DNA of 64,000 nt from contig NZ_CP095743.1 in the NCBI RefSeq assembly GCF_022049065.2, positions 201,001 through 265,000 on the forward strand, read 5' to 3'. Below, one piece after another: positions 52,172-60,972 of this stretch. A model generated the notes under the pieces. The model searched no databases. It was not told the DNA's origin and saw only the letters and a program-made list of their open reading frames with translations. Position 1 is the first letter of the stretch; the number at the start of each line of letters is the position of its first letter. The position numbers and the translations under genes are program-made. The DNA comes from Niallia sp. Man26. GTDB taxonomy: Bacteria > Bacillota > Bacilli > Bacillales > Cytobacillaceae.

Positions 52172-53029
52172 ATGAATTCTAGCAAGACTATCCATGTAGT
52201 TTCTTCAACAGATGATAATTATGTTCCCCATCTAGGAGTAATGTTTGTCTCACTTCTAGAAAACACACAAAAAAACAGAAAGGTGCAGCTGTATGTCCTT
52301 AATGGCGGCATAACGGAGAAGAACAAACAATGGCTGCAAAACACTGTGGCCCCGTACCAAACTTCCATACAATTCCTGGACGTCGATCCAAAACAATATG
52401 AAAATGCAGTCGAAAGCAGACATATCACAAAAGCCTCCTATTATCGTATTTCCATTCCTGATTTAATTTCAGAACCAGATATTGAAAAGGTGCTTTATAT
52501 TGACAGCGACACTGTTGTGCTTGAAGATGTCTCTTCCATTTATGATCAGGATATTTCTCCAAACATAGCTGCGGCTGTAATAGATTGTGGACTTCATGAC
52601 AGATTAGCAACACTCGGTGTCAGTGAGGAAGCCAATTATTTCAATGCTGGTATCATGCTTATCGACTTAAAAAACTGGCGTGAGAACCAAATTACAGAGA
52701 AAGCCTTTGAGTATATTAAGAATGCAACAGATGAGCAGCTAGAATACCATGACCAAGATATTCTTAATACATTGCTTTGCAATAAGTGGCTGGAGCTTCA
52801 TCCAAAATGGAATGCTCAGGCGTATTTATTGTTAAAACAGAGGAGATTAGAGTTTATAGATGAAATTAAAAAGCAAGAAGCCTTTAGCAAACCTGCCATC
52901 GTTCATTTCTGCGGAGAGGAAAAACCGTGGCTTAAAGGCTATGTTCATCCATATAAAAAGACATACTATCATTTCTTAGCTAAAACAGCGTCTGGATTAG
53001 AGCAAGGGACAAGCGCTAAGAATTTTTAA
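52172..53029 (+). CDS. gspA: Glycosyltransferase family 8, general stress protein GspA-like
   Basis: GT-A enzyme of 285 aa. It begins KTIHVVSSTDDNYVPHLGVMFVSLLEN, then the DxD metal site in KVLYIDSDTVVLEDV (near residue 108), NAGIMLIDLKNWRE near residue 173 and IVHFCGEEKPWLKGYVHPY (His-x-x-Gly motif) near residue 250. These are the hallmarks of family 8 (LgtC-type) retaining galactosyl/glucosyltransferases. The sequence is close to B. subtilis GspA (286 aa) as I recall it; the acceptor is unknown. The ATG at 52172 lies nine bases after AAAGGAG and downstream of a SigB-like promoter. Confidence 0.88.
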   Translation: MNSSKTIHVVSSTDDNYVPHLGVMFVSLLENTQKNRKVQLYVLNGGITEKNKQWLQNTVAPYQTSIQFLDVDPKQYENAVESRHITKASYYRISIPDLISEPDIEKVLYIDSDTVVLEDVSSIYDQDISPNIAAAVIDCGLHDRLATLGVSEEANYFNAGIMLIDLKNWRENQITEKAFEYIKNATDEQLEYHDQDILNTLLCNKWLELHPKWNAQAYLLLKQRRLEFIDEIKKQEAFSKPAIVHFCGEEKPWLKGYVHPYKKTYYHFLAKTASGLEQGTSAKNF

Positions 53030-53032
53030 AGG

Positions 53033-53060
53033 GAAAAAGCTGATAAATTCAGCTTTTTTT
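53033..53060 (+). terminator. Terminator of the gspA-like gene
   Basis: AAAGCTGA and TCAGCTTT arms precede eight Ts. Confidence 0.8.
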
Positions 53061-53066
53061 ATATAG

Positions 53067-53098
53067 AAGAGGCCGAAACTTAAGTTTCGGCCTCTTTT
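53067..53098. terminator. Second hairpin between gspA-like gene and the 41-aa gene
   Basis: A perfect 14-bp stem (AAGAGGCCGAAACT and complement) with a two-base TA centre. It can serve the minus-strand small gene and back up the gspA terminator. Confidence 0.75.
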
Positions 53099-53110
53099 AA
53101 TGTCTTTTAT

Positions 53111-53236
53111 TTAGTTAGGCATTCGTGATCTAGAGCGAGTACTTCCTTTAGATTGCTTCTTTTTATCCATCATCTTTTTTACGATAGGATAGATGACAGG
53201 AGCCCATTTAATGACTGTACGTATCATTTTTTTCAT
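53111..53236 (-). CDS. Small basic protein, 41 aa
   Basis: Frame of 41 codons on the minus strand with a strong SD (AAAGGAG, nine bases before the ATG at 53236) and a hairpin after the stop. The peptide starts [20 protein letters not shown] and then becomes strongly basic ([12 protein letters not shown], then [10 protein letters not shown]). A short hydrophobic helix followed by a basic tail suggests membrane or nucleic-acid contact. Similar short [12 protein letters not shown] peptides are common in bacilli but have no assigned function that I know. It lies between two plus-strand genes. Confidence 0.7.
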   Translation of the reverse strand: MKKMIRTVIKWAPVIYPIVKKMMDKKKQSKGSTRSRSRMPN

Positions 53237-53442
53237 ATCTATCACTCCTTTTTCTTATCTATTCCCTGCAATAAGTGTATATAAACAAGCCAAAATGAGG
53301 CAGAGTCCTGTATTTTGGCTATAATAAATATTGTATTTGCAGAAGAAAGAGCATATAGTTTTTATTAAATGAGATGCAACAATTTAAGACGGAAATACGT
53401 CTAAATAGAAAGTATAGAGAAATAAGCAAAGGAAAGGGTAAA

Positions 53443-55542
53443 ATGATGGAGAAAATCAAATCCCTGCTGGAGATGTTCTGGCGGTTTTGGAAAAGAAGAC
53501 ATTTAACACAAATTCTTCTTTTAGCATTGTTATTATTTGTTCTAGTTTCTATATTATATTTTATGTATTTAGCAAGTCAGGCAAATGTAAGTACGTTGAA
53601 GGCTGGGCTTAGCCAAGCTACTGTTATTTATGATAAAGACGGCGACGAGGCAACGGAGATAAAGACAGAACGGACAGAAGGCATTGAGCTTAAGGATGTG
53701 CCGGACTATGTACCGGGTGCAGTCGTTTCTATTGAAGATGAGCGGTTCTACAGCCATAATGGCTTTGATTTGAAAGGGATAACGCGAGCGTTTTTTAAAA
53801 ACCTGCTTGCTGGAAGTATAACAGGCGGGGGCAGCACGATCACCCAGCAGCTGACAAAAAATGCACTGTTATCTTCTGAACAAACATACAAACGAAAAGC
53901 AGAGGAATTGTTTTTGGCTGTGGAAATAGAGAAGCACTACAGCAAGGATGAAATTCTGCAGATGTATTTAAATCATGTTTATTTTGGCAGCGGTGCTTGG
54001 GGTATTGATCAAGCAGCCAAAAAATATTACAACAAGAATATCAAGGATGTTTCCATAAGCGAAGCAGCATTGCTTGCAGGGCTTTTACAGGCTCCATCTT
54101 CTCTTGATCCGTACAAAAATTATGATGGTGCCATCAAGCGAAGAAATGTAGTGTTAGGGAAAATGAAAGAAGAAAATGTCATTACAGAAGATGAATATAA
54201 GGATGCTGTCGCTGAAAAGATTGTTCTAGAGGACGGCGGAGGTTCGTTCATTGACAGAGATTATCCTTATTTTGTTGATTCCGTTATAAGTGAAGCAATT
54301 TCCGAGTATGGTCTTACTCAAGAGGAAATTCTGACTAGAGGGTATAAAATTTATACAGAAATGGACCAGAATCTCCAATCAACACTTGAAAAAACATTTG
54401 CAAACGATTCGCTTTTCCCATCGAGCAGTGATGGAACAAGCGCACAGGGCGGGGCTGTGCTGCTCGACCCCGAGACAGGCGGTATAAGAGGTCTTGTTGG
54501 AGGCAGAGGCGAACAAGTCTTCAGAGGATTAAACAGAGCTACACAAATTAAGGTGCAGCCTGGTTCGACAATGAAGCCGCTGGCAGTTTACACCCCCGCA
54601 TTGGAACAGGGCTATAAGACAACCTCCATTTTGAAGGATGAGCCGTTTAAAAAGGGTAACTATGAGCCGCAAAACTTCTCGAAAACATATCAAGGAGAAG
54701 TGCCAATGTATGAGGCGTTAGAGAAGTCCTTAAATGTTCCTGCTGTTTGGCTTTTAGATAAAATTGGCATTGATAAAGGGCTGGATGCATTAAATAGATT
54801 CGGCATTCCATATGATGAGAAAGAAGATAAATATTTAGGTATTGCGCTTGGAGGAATGTATGAGGGAGTGTCGCCGCTGCAGATGGCAGAAGCGTACTCA
54901 ACATTTCCGAATGATGGCGTTCGGATGGAAGGACATTTAATCACTAAAATCGTCGGACCGACAGGCAATGTGATTGCAGAGTATAAGTCGAAGTCGACTA
55001 AAGTAACATCAAAATCCGTCGCAGAGGATATGACCTCGATGCTGCTGGATGTTATAGATTCAGGAACAGGCCAAGGAGCAAAGGTTACAGGCTTTGAGAT
55101 TGCTGGGAAAACAGGCTCGACTCAATTAGACAATGCTAATCTGTCTGGCACAAAGGATCAATGGTTTGTAGGCTATACACCAAATCTAGTTGGAGCGATG
55201 TGGCTTGGGTATGATAAAACAGATGAGCAGCATTATTTAAAGAGTAAAAGCTCTGGAGATGTTGTGCCGATTTTTAAAACGATTATGGATCAAGCAGTAC
55301 AGTATGTAGAACCAGAAAATTTCTCTGTAATATCTGTAAGTGACCAGCTTGCTGGCAAGACTGAGCGAACACAGAAAGTAGAGGAAACAAAAGAAGCAAT
55401 CAAGGAAAAAGCGAAAGAGATACAGACTACCATTGAAGAGAATTCTTCCAAATGGGGCCAAGTATTGGATGAAATGAAAGAGGACGCAGGCATCATCAGT
55501 GATAAGCTCAAGAATAAATGGAATGAAATAATGGGTCAATAA
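53443..55542 (+). CDS. Class A penicillin-binding protein (transglycosylase/transpeptidase)
   Basis: Bifunctional peptidoglycan synthase of 699 aa. One N-terminal membrane anchor (ILLLALLLFVLVSILYFMYLA) is followed by a GT51 transglycosylase domain (EDERFYSHNGFD with catalytic Glu, then GGGSTITQQLTKNALL). The C-terminal transpeptidase has PGSTMKPL (SxxK Ser), SLNVPAVW (SxN) and GKTGSTQ (KTG). The last 70 residues are charged and helical (KVEETKEAIKEKAKEIQ). It is similar to PbpF/PbpG-type enzymes, but I cannot say which. The ATG at 53443 lies after GGAAAGGG. It acts outside the membrane in wall synthesis. Confidence 0.93.
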   Translation: MMEKIKSLLEMFWRFWKRRHLTQILLLALLLFVLVSILYFMYLASQANVSTLKAGLSQATVIYDKDGDEATEIKTERTEGIELKDVPDYVPGAVVSIEDERFYSHNGFDLKGITRAFFKNLLAGSITGGGSTITQQLTKNALLSSEQTYKRKAEELFLAVEIEKHYSKDEILQMYLNHVYFGSGAWGIDQAAKKYYNKNIKDVSISEAALLAGLLQAPSSLDPYKNYDGAIKRRNVVLGKMKEENVITEDEYKDAVAEKIVLEDGGGSFIDRDYPYFVDSVISEAISEYGLTQEEILTRGYKIYTEMDQNLQSTLEKTFANDSLFPSSSDGTSAQGGAVLLDPETGGIRGLVGGRGEQVFRGLNRATQIKVQPGSTMKPLAVYTPALEQGYKTTSILKDEPFKKGNYEPQNFSKTYQGEVPMYEALEKSLNVPAVWLLDKIGIDKGLDALNRFGIPYDEKEDKYLGIALGGMYEGVSPLQMAEAYSTFPNDGVRMEGHLITKIVGPTGNVIAEYKSKSTKVTSKSVAEDMTSMLLDVIDSGTGQGAKVTGFEIAGKTGSTQLDNANLSGTKDQWFVGYTPNLVGAMWLGYDKTDEQHYLKSKSSGDVVPIFKTIMDQAVQYVEPENFSVISVSDQLAGKTERTQKVEETKEAIKEKAKEIQTTIEENSSKWGQVLDEMKEDAGIISDKLKNKWNEIMGQ

Positions 55543-55544
55543 AA

Positions 55545-55584
55545 TAAAGGAGGCTGGAACACAATGTTCCAGCCTCCTTTATAT
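55545..55584 (+). terminator. Terminator of the class A PBP gene
   Basis: A perfect 15-bp stem (AAAGGAGGCTGGAAC and complement) with a five-base loop and T-rich tail. Confidence 0.9.
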
Positions 55585-55965
55585 GATTTGTGCCAATTTT
55601 TAAAGGAAAAAAAGAGTATATATAATAGAAGCGTTTAGTTTGGCTAAAAATGGTTCAATATCCTTTTAAAAAAGTATATGTGACAAGTTTATGGACATAG
55701 ATTTTCATAGCCACATCTGCTATAATTACTGAGTTGGTATCTTCTTGGAAAATGTTTGCTAGATTTAGGGGTAAATCAATTATGACAATTGGTAAATTTA
55801 TCCTTACGATTTTTGTCACATTTACAGGCTTCGAGATATGATATCATCATACAGGTAGTAATAATAGATATTTTACCTATTTAAAATGAATGTTCTATGT
55901 CTAAATCTTGAACATTCTGTGAATATTTTAACATTTAAAGTTAAATTGGAAGGAGATGCACTAAA
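55585..55965 (+). other. qoxABCD upstream regulatory region
   Basis: No gene is seen in these 380 bp. Two promoter-like sites are present: an extended -10 TGCTATAAT (TATAAT at 55721-55726) without a good -35, and TTGTCA-N18-TATGAT at 55813-55842. A TGTGAAT at about 55918 weakly resembles a ResD site. A long leader of more than 100 bases before qoxA is implied. Confidence 0.45.
55813..55842 (+). promoter_or_regulatory. Probable qox promoter
   Basis: TTGTCA (55813-55818), an 18-bp spacer and TATGAT (55837-55842). Confidence 0.5.
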
Positions 55966-56910
55966 TTGAAGTCAAAAAAAGGCTTGTTATTATCACTTCT
56001 AGCGATTTTGCCAATTTTTGTACTGAGCGGCTGTGAAAGCATGGTTGTTTTTGATCCTAAGGGCCCTGTTGCTAAGAGCTTAATGGATTTGATCAACTGG
56101 TCGCTTATTTTTATGACAATTATCGTACTAGTTGTTTTTGGTTTGTTCGCGTACATTGTTTGGAAATACCGCGCTAAACCGGAAAACGAAGGCTATGAGC
56201 CGCCAGAGGAGCACGGAAGCACAGTGCTTGAAATTGTCTGGACAGTTATTCCTTTCTTAATTATCATTGCTTTGACTATCCCAACTGTTAAAACTATTTA
56301 TGCAGTAGAGGATATTCCGAAGAATTATGAAGATCAAGAACCAGTTGTGATTAATGTAACATCTGCAGATTGGAAATGGATTTTCAGCTATCCGGAAGAA
56401 GGAATTGAAACTGTTAACTATGTAAAAATTCCTGCTGGTGTTCCGATTGAGTTCAAATTGACTTCTGCTGGAACAATGCAATCTTTCTGGGTTCCACAGC
56501 TTGCTGGGCAAAAGTACACAATGTATGGAGCTGAAACTGAGTTGTACTTAGTTGCAGATCATACAGGAGAATACTTAGGACAAAATACAAACTTCAACGG
56601 TAAAGGATATGCAGAGATGCAATTCAACGTAGAAGCTGAAACACAAGACGATTACGATGCTTGGGTTGATGAAGTTAAAGATACTGCACCTAAGTTGACA
56701 GAAGATAAATATAAAGAATTGTTGAAGCCGACTCATCTAGGGCGCATGACATTCTCTAATACTCATTTAGAGTGGATTGACCATGGAAAAGGCGGAACTT
56801 CTAACTACTACTTGAACCCTGAATTGTACAAAGTTCATGGTTATCAAGGTAAAATCTTCGATCATGAAGATGCAGACAGCGAAGAGAAAACTGATGGGGG
56901 TGAGCATTGA
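55966..56910 (+). CDS. qoxA: Cytochrome aa3 menaquinol oxidase subunit II
   Basis: Lipoprotein subunit of 314 aa. The signal peptide ends in the lipobox LSGC, with Cys near residue 22. Two membrane helices follow (SLIFMTIIVLVVFGLFAYIVW, then TVLEIVWTVIPFLIIIALTIPTV). The extracytoplasmic cupredoxin-fold domain (about 115-240) includes TSADWKWIFSYPEEGIETVNYVKIPAG and QSFWVPQLAGQKYTMYG. The CuA ligands of cytochrome c oxidases (CxxxC) are absent, as expected for a quinol oxidase. TTG start at 55966 after AAGGAG. First gene of qoxABCD. Confidence 0.95.
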   Translation: MKSKKGLLLSLLAILPIFVLSGCESMVVFDPKGPVAKSLMDLINWSLIFMTIIVLVVFGLFAYIVWKYRAKPENEGYEPPEEHGSTVLEIVWTVIPFLIIIALTIPTVKTIYAVEDIPKNYEDQEPVVINVTSADWKWIFSYPEEGIETVNYVKIPAGVPIEFKLTSAGTMQSFWVPQLAGQKYTMYGAETELYLVADHTGEYLGQNTNFNGKGYAEMQFNVEAETQDDYDAWVDEVKDTAPKLTEDKYKELLKPTHLGRMTFSNTHLEWIDHGKGGTSNYYLNPELYKVHGYQGKIFDHEDADSEEKTDGGEH

Positions 56911-58865
56911 TGGACATTAAATGGAATGAAATCCTTGTACAAGGAGATCCGTTGATCCTCGGTTCCCAAATCGGTATCGCATTGACGATGATTGGTGCTG
57001 TTGTTCTAATCACGTACTTGAAAAAATGGCGTTACCTTTGGGATGAGTGGATCACAACTGTCGATCATAAACGTATTGGTATAATGTACATCATTGTTGC
57101 GGTATTGATGTTCTTCCGCGGCGGTATTGATGGATTAATGATGAAAACACAAACAGCGGCACCAGACATGAAGTTCCTGGATGCACAGCACTATGATGAA
57201 GTATTTACAACACATGGTGTTATCATGATCTTGTTCATGGCGATGCCTGCTTTAATTGGTCTTATGAACGTTGTTATTCCGTTGCAAATCGGAGCGCGTG
57301 ACGTTGCATTCCCGCAGCTGAACGCATTAAGCTTCTGGCTGACTTTCGCTGGAGCAATGCTTTTCAATATTTCTTTCGTAGTCGGTGGTTCACCAGATGC
57401 TGGTTGGACATCGTACTTCCCGCTTGCAGGTAAGGAGTTCACACCTGGGGTAGGTAACAACTATTACGCAATTGCCTTGCAGATTGCCGGGGCAGGTACA
57501 TTGATGACAGGTATTAACTTTGTTGTCACAATCCTGAAAATGCGTACTAAAGGCATGACATTAATGAAAATGCCTATGTTTACATGGACTGCGTTATTGA
57601 CAAACGTCCTAATCATTTTTGCATTCCCAATCCTTACAGTTGCATTAGCATTGATGACATTTGACCGTATGTTCGGTACACATTTCTTCACTGTTTCTGG
57701 CGGAGGAAATGCAATGCTTTGGAACAACTTATTCTGGCTATGGGGACATCCAGAAGTATATATTGTTGTCCTGCCGGCTTTCGGTATGTTCTCAGAAATT
57801 ATTTCTACGTTCTCAAGAAAAACATTATATGGTTATAAATCTATGATTATTTCCATTGTTGGTATTGCGATTTTGAGTTTCGTTGTTTGGGTTCACCATT
57901 TCTACACAATGGGATCTGGACCTGTCGTTAACTCCGTATTCTCTATTACAACAATGCTGATTGCGGTTCCGACCGGGGTTAAGATTTTCAACTGGTTGTT
58001 TACCATGAGAAAAGGTCGTATCCAATTTACGACTGCAATGCTATGGTCACTTGCATTTATTCCAACCTTCACTATCGGTGGGGTAACAGGGGTTATGCTT
58101 GCAATGGCTGCAGCTGACTATCAATACCATAATACGTTATTCCTAGTGGCTCACTTCCATTATGTGTTGATTCCTGGGGTAGTATACGCAGTATTTGCTG
58201 GATTCTATTACTGGTGGCCAAAGATGTTCGGTCATGCATTGAACGAACGTCTTGGAAAATGGCATTTCTGGTTATTTAATATCGGTTTCAACGTAACATT
58301 CATGCCAATGTTCTTCCTTGGCCTTAAAGGTGCAGTTAGACGTTCTTACACGTTCTCTGCAGAATCAGGATTTGCACCGTTATTCGCAGTTTCAGCAGTA
58401 GGATCATTGATTCTAGCAGCTGGTTTCGCAGTATTAGTGTACAACATCTACTGGAGTGCACGTTATGCAAAACGCAATATCTCTACAGATCCATGGGATG
58501 CAAGAACATTAGAATGGCATACAGCTTCACCTGTACAGTTCTATAACTTTGCTCAACTGCCTGAAGTTAAAACATTAGATGCTTTCTGGCACATGAAGAA
58601 AAAAGATAAAGATGCGTTAGTTCTAAAAGAAGACGAGTTAGAAGAAATTCATATGCCAAGCAATTCAGGGCTTCCATTCATTATGTGTGTAATCTTTGGA
58701 GCTGCCGGATTCTTCATGGTATTTGAGTGGATTCCTCTAGCAGCAATTGCAGCTGCCTTTATATTCGTAGGCTTGCTTGTACGTTCCTTCGATTACGATG
58801 AAGGTTACCACGTAAAAGTCGACGAAGTTAAGAAAATTGAGCGTGCATGGAGGGGTGAAAAATAA
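56910..58865 (+). CDS. qoxB: Cytochrome aa3 menaquinol oxidase subunit I
   Basis: Heme-copper oxidase subunit I of 651 aa with about fourteen helices. Ligands are visible: FTTHGVIMILFM (heme a His), WLWGHPEVYIVVLPAFGMFSEI (CuB His and the His-Tyr cross-link), VWVHHFYTMG (two CuB His) and VAHFHYVLIPG (the heme a/a3 His pair). It reduces oxygen to water, with proton pumping across the cytoplasmic membrane. The ATG at 56910 overlaps the qoxA stop and lies after GGGGTGA; the TTG just before it is less likely. Confidence 0.97.
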   Translation: MDIKWNEILVQGDPLILGSQIGIALTMIGAVVLITYLKKWRYLWDEWITTVDHKRIGIMYIIVAVLMFFRGGIDGLMMKTQTAAPDMKFLDAQHYDEVFTTHGVIMILFMAMPALIGLMNVVIPLQIGARDVAFPQLNALSFWLTFAGAMLFNISFVVGGSPDAGWTSYFPLAGKEFTPGVGNNYYAIALQIAGAGTLMTGINFVVTILKMRTKGMTLMKMPMFTWTALLTNVLIIFAFPILTVALALMTFDRMFGTHFFTVSGGGNAMLWNNLFWLWGHPEVYIVVLPAFGMFSEIISTFSRKTLYGYKSMIISIVGIAILSFVVWVHHFYTMGSGPVVNSVFSITTMLIAVPTGVKIFNWLFTMRKGRIQFTTAMLWSLAFIPTFTIGGVTGVMLAMAAADYQYHNTLFLVAHFHYVLIPGVVYAVFAGFYYWWPKMFGHALNERLGKWHFWLFNIGFNVTFMPMFFLGLKGAVRRSYTFSAESGFAPLFAVSAVGSLILAAGFAVLVYNIYWSARYAKRNISTDPWDARTLEWHTASPVQFYNFAQLPEVKTLDAFWHMKKKDKDALVLKEDELEEIHMPSNSGLPFIMCVIFGAAGFFMVFEWIPLAAIAAAFIFVGLLVRSFDYDEGYHVKVDEVKKIERAWRGEK

Positions 58866-59464
58866 TGGCTAAAGTAGATACTTCTTTACCGTTGGAGTAC
58901 CAAACGGAACAGAACCGTCTGAACATTTTCGGTTTCTGGATTTTCTTGGGTGCTGAAATAGTCTTATTTGCATCATTGTTCGCCGCACATGGCTCTCTAT
59001 ACAATGCATTCGCAGATGGACCTACTCCTAAAGATTTATTTATACTAAAAGACGTTATGATTGAAACATTGCTGCTGTTAACAAGTAGTTTCACATGCGG
59101 TATTGCTATCTGGTATATGCGCCGCAACAACTTGAAAGGCTTGTTAACATGGCTTGTTATTACATTGTTACTTGGTGCTGGTTTCGTATTCTTCGAGGTG
59201 ACTGAGTTCATCCATTATGTTCATGAAGGTGCGAAAATGCAGACAAGCGCATATTTCTCAAGCTTCTTTGTACTGTTAGGAACACACGGACTTCACGTTT
59301 CTATCGGTATCGGCTGGGCAATTGCAGTTATTATTCAATTAGTTAAACGTGGATTGACACCTACGACTGCGCGTAAAACGTTTATTATCAGCTTATATTG
59401 GCACTTTTTAGACGTTGTGTGGATCTTTATCTTCACATTCGTTTATCTAGCAAGGATGGTGTAA
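58865..59464 (+). CDS. qoxC: Cytochrome aa3 menaquinol oxidase subunit III
   Basis: Membrane subunit of 199 aa with five helices. Family blocks are NIFGFWIFLGAEIVLFASLFA near residue 20, the conserved Glu-rich helix GAGFVFFEVTEFIHYVHEG near residue 100, SAYFSSFFVLLGTHGLHVSIGIGWA and YWHFLDVVWIFIFTFVYL. It stabilises subunit I. Its ATG overlaps the qoxB stop by one base (TAATG). Confidence 0.96.
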   Translation: MAKVDTSLPLEYQTEQNRLNIFGFWIFLGAEIVLFASLFAAHGSLYNAFADGPTPKDLFILKDVMIETLLLLTSSFTCGIAIWYMRRNNLKGLLTWLVITLLLGAGFVFFEVTEFIHYVHEGAKMQTSAYFSSFFVLLGTHGLHVSIGIGWAIAVIIQLVKRGLTPTTARKTFIISLYWHFLDVVWIFIFTFVYLARMV

Positions 59465-59467
59465 TAG

Positions 59468-59767
59468 ATGGCGAAACATAATAGCAGTTTTCCGACAGGT
59501 CACGTAGCAGGATTTATCGTATCTATATTGCTGACTTTTGCAACAGTAGGTGCTGTAAGATATACAGATCTGCCTTTCGTGACAATCATGTGGATTATTG
59601 GTTCTTTAGCAGTTATCCAAGCACTTCTTCAGCTTTTCATGTTCATGCATTTAACTGAAGGTGAAGGCAAAATGCAAATGATTAATATCATTTATGCATT
59701 CTTCTGTGCGATTGTTGTTGCAGCAGGAACTATTTGGGTAATGACATCAGGACATGTTCATTACTAA
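59468..59767 (+). CDS. qoxD: Cytochrome aa3 menaquinol oxidase subunit IV
   Basis: Small membrane subunit of 99 aa with three helices (FIVSILLTFATVGAVRY, FVTIMWIIGSLAVIQALLQLFMFMHLT, and IIYAFFCAIVVAAGTIWVM). QALLQLFMFMHL is the subunit IV signature. It begins three bases after qoxC and is followed by a terminator, which closes the operon. Confidence 0.95.
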   Translation: MAKHNSSFPTGHVAGFIVSILLTFATVGAVRYTDLPFVTIMWIIGSLAVIQALLQLFMFMHLTEGEGKMQMINIIYAFFCAIVVAAGTIWVMTSGHVHY

Positions 59768-59772
59768 TTGAT

Positions 59773-59803
59773 AAAAACCTCCGAGAAATCGGAGGTTTTT
59801 TTG
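59773..59803 (+). terminator. Terminator of qoxABCD
   Basis: A 12-bp stem (AAAAACCTCCGA with TCGGAGGTTTTT) with a four-base loop and T run. Confidence 0.9.
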
Positions 59804-59922
59804 TTGTTTTAAGCCTAGTACGAACGAACTAATTGAGAATAAAATGACTGGAAAATGGAAACTTGTTCAAGAAAAACCATTGACGATAATCAAAAAAATG
59901 ATAAAATCAGTTTAAGAGCGTA

Positions 59923-59943
59923 AATGATAATGAAAATCATTTG
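59923..59943 (+). promoter_or_regulatory. Fur box before the siderophore importer operon
   Basis: AATGATAATGAAAATCATTTG contains the 7-1-7 pattern TGATAAT-N-ATTATCA with two mismatches. Iron-dependent repression by Fur is expected. Confidence 0.75.
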
Positions 59944-59972
59944 AGAATTTTTTTTAGATAGAATTACTTTTT

Positions 59973-60018
59973 AAGGAGGCGAGTTGAGAGAGGTTTTTGA
60001 CTCAATCTACCATCTATG
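59973..60018 (+). promoter_or_regulatory. Distant SD and hairpin before the first permease gene
   Basis: AAGGAGG (59973-59979) is 36 bases from the ATG at 60016, and an in-frame TGA excludes an earlier start. GTTGAG (59983-59988) and CTCAAT (60001-60006) can pair between them; excluding the hairpin leaves 12 bases. Confidence 0.35.
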
Positions 60019-60972
60019 AAGATAAGATATTTAGCCATCATGTTAATAGTGTTGTCAATCGCCTCCTTGTTTATAGGAGTTATTGATATTAATCCTTTGA
60101 GCATCTTTAAGCTGACAGAGGATCAAAAAGAAATATTATTAATCAGCAGGTTCCCCCGATTAATAAGCATTATTATTGCAGGTGTAAGCCTTAGCGTTTG
60201 CGGACTAATTATGCAGCAAATTACCAGAAATAAATTTGTGTCTCCAACAACAGCAGGCACGATGGACTGGGCAAGATTTGGCATTCTTATTGCGCTCATG
60301 ATGTTCACAACTGCAACTCCGATTGTTAAAATGCTTGTTGCCTTCGTTTTTGCATTGCTTGGTACATTCCTGTTTATGCAAATACTGAATCGAATCAAAT
60401 TTAAGGATGCCATTTTCATCCCGCTTGTCGGCTTGATGCTTGGAAACATCATCAGCTCCATTACAACATTCTTTTCTATGAAGAATGATCTTGTACAAAA
60501 CATGTCATCATGGCTCCAAGGTGATTTTTCACTGATCATGGAAGGAAGATATGAGCTCCTGTACATAAGCATTCCTGTCGTCATTATCGCATATCTATAT
60601 GCGAACAAATTCACAATCGCCGGCATGGGTGAAGAGTTCTCCACGAACTTAGGTCTTAACCATAAAAGAGTGGTAAATATTGGGTTGATTATTGTTGCCC
60701 TTGTTTCATCAGTTGTACTGCTCACGGTCGGTATGATTCCATTTTTAGGGCTTATCATTCCTAATATAGTCTCTCTCTACAGAGGAGATAACTTGAAGAA
60801 CAGCTTAACGCACACAGCATTACTTGGTGCAAACTTTGTGCTGATATGCGATATCCTTGGACGGATAATCATTTATCCTTATGAAATCTCGATAGGTGTA
60901 ATGGTTGGCGTTATCGGGAGTGCCATATTCCTTTATTTATTGATAAGGAGAAGAACGTATGAATCAGCCTAA
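60016..60972 (+). CDS. Petrobactin-type iron ABC transporter permease, YclN-like
   Basis: FecCD-family permease of 318 aa with eight to nine helices. It has SRFPRLISIIIAGVSLSVCGLIMQQITRNKFVSPTTAGTMDWARFG near residues 38-82 and VGMIPFLGLIIPNIVSLYRGDN near residue 240, the coupling helix region. The whole operon (two permeases, ATPase, binding protein) matches B. subtilis yclNOPQ, which imports petrobactin, in order and size. The first gene is the YclN equivalent. Substrate assignment is by similarity only. A Fur box precedes the operon. Confidence 0.88.
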   Translation: MKIRYLAIMLIVLSIASLFIGVIDINPLSIFKLTEDQKEILLISRFPRLISIIIAGVSLSVCGLIMQQITRNKFVSPTTAGTMDWARFGILIALMMFTTATPIVKMLVAFVFALLGTFLFMQILNRIKFKDAIFIPLVGLMLGNIISSITTFFSMKNDLVQNMSSWLQGDFSLIMEGRYELLYISIPVVIIAYLYANKFTIAGMGEEFSTNLGLNHKRVVNIGLIIVALVSSVVLLTVGMIPFLGLIIPNIVSLYRGDNLKNSLTHTALLGANFVLICDILGRIIIYPYEISIGVMVGVIGSAIFLYLLIRRRTYESA

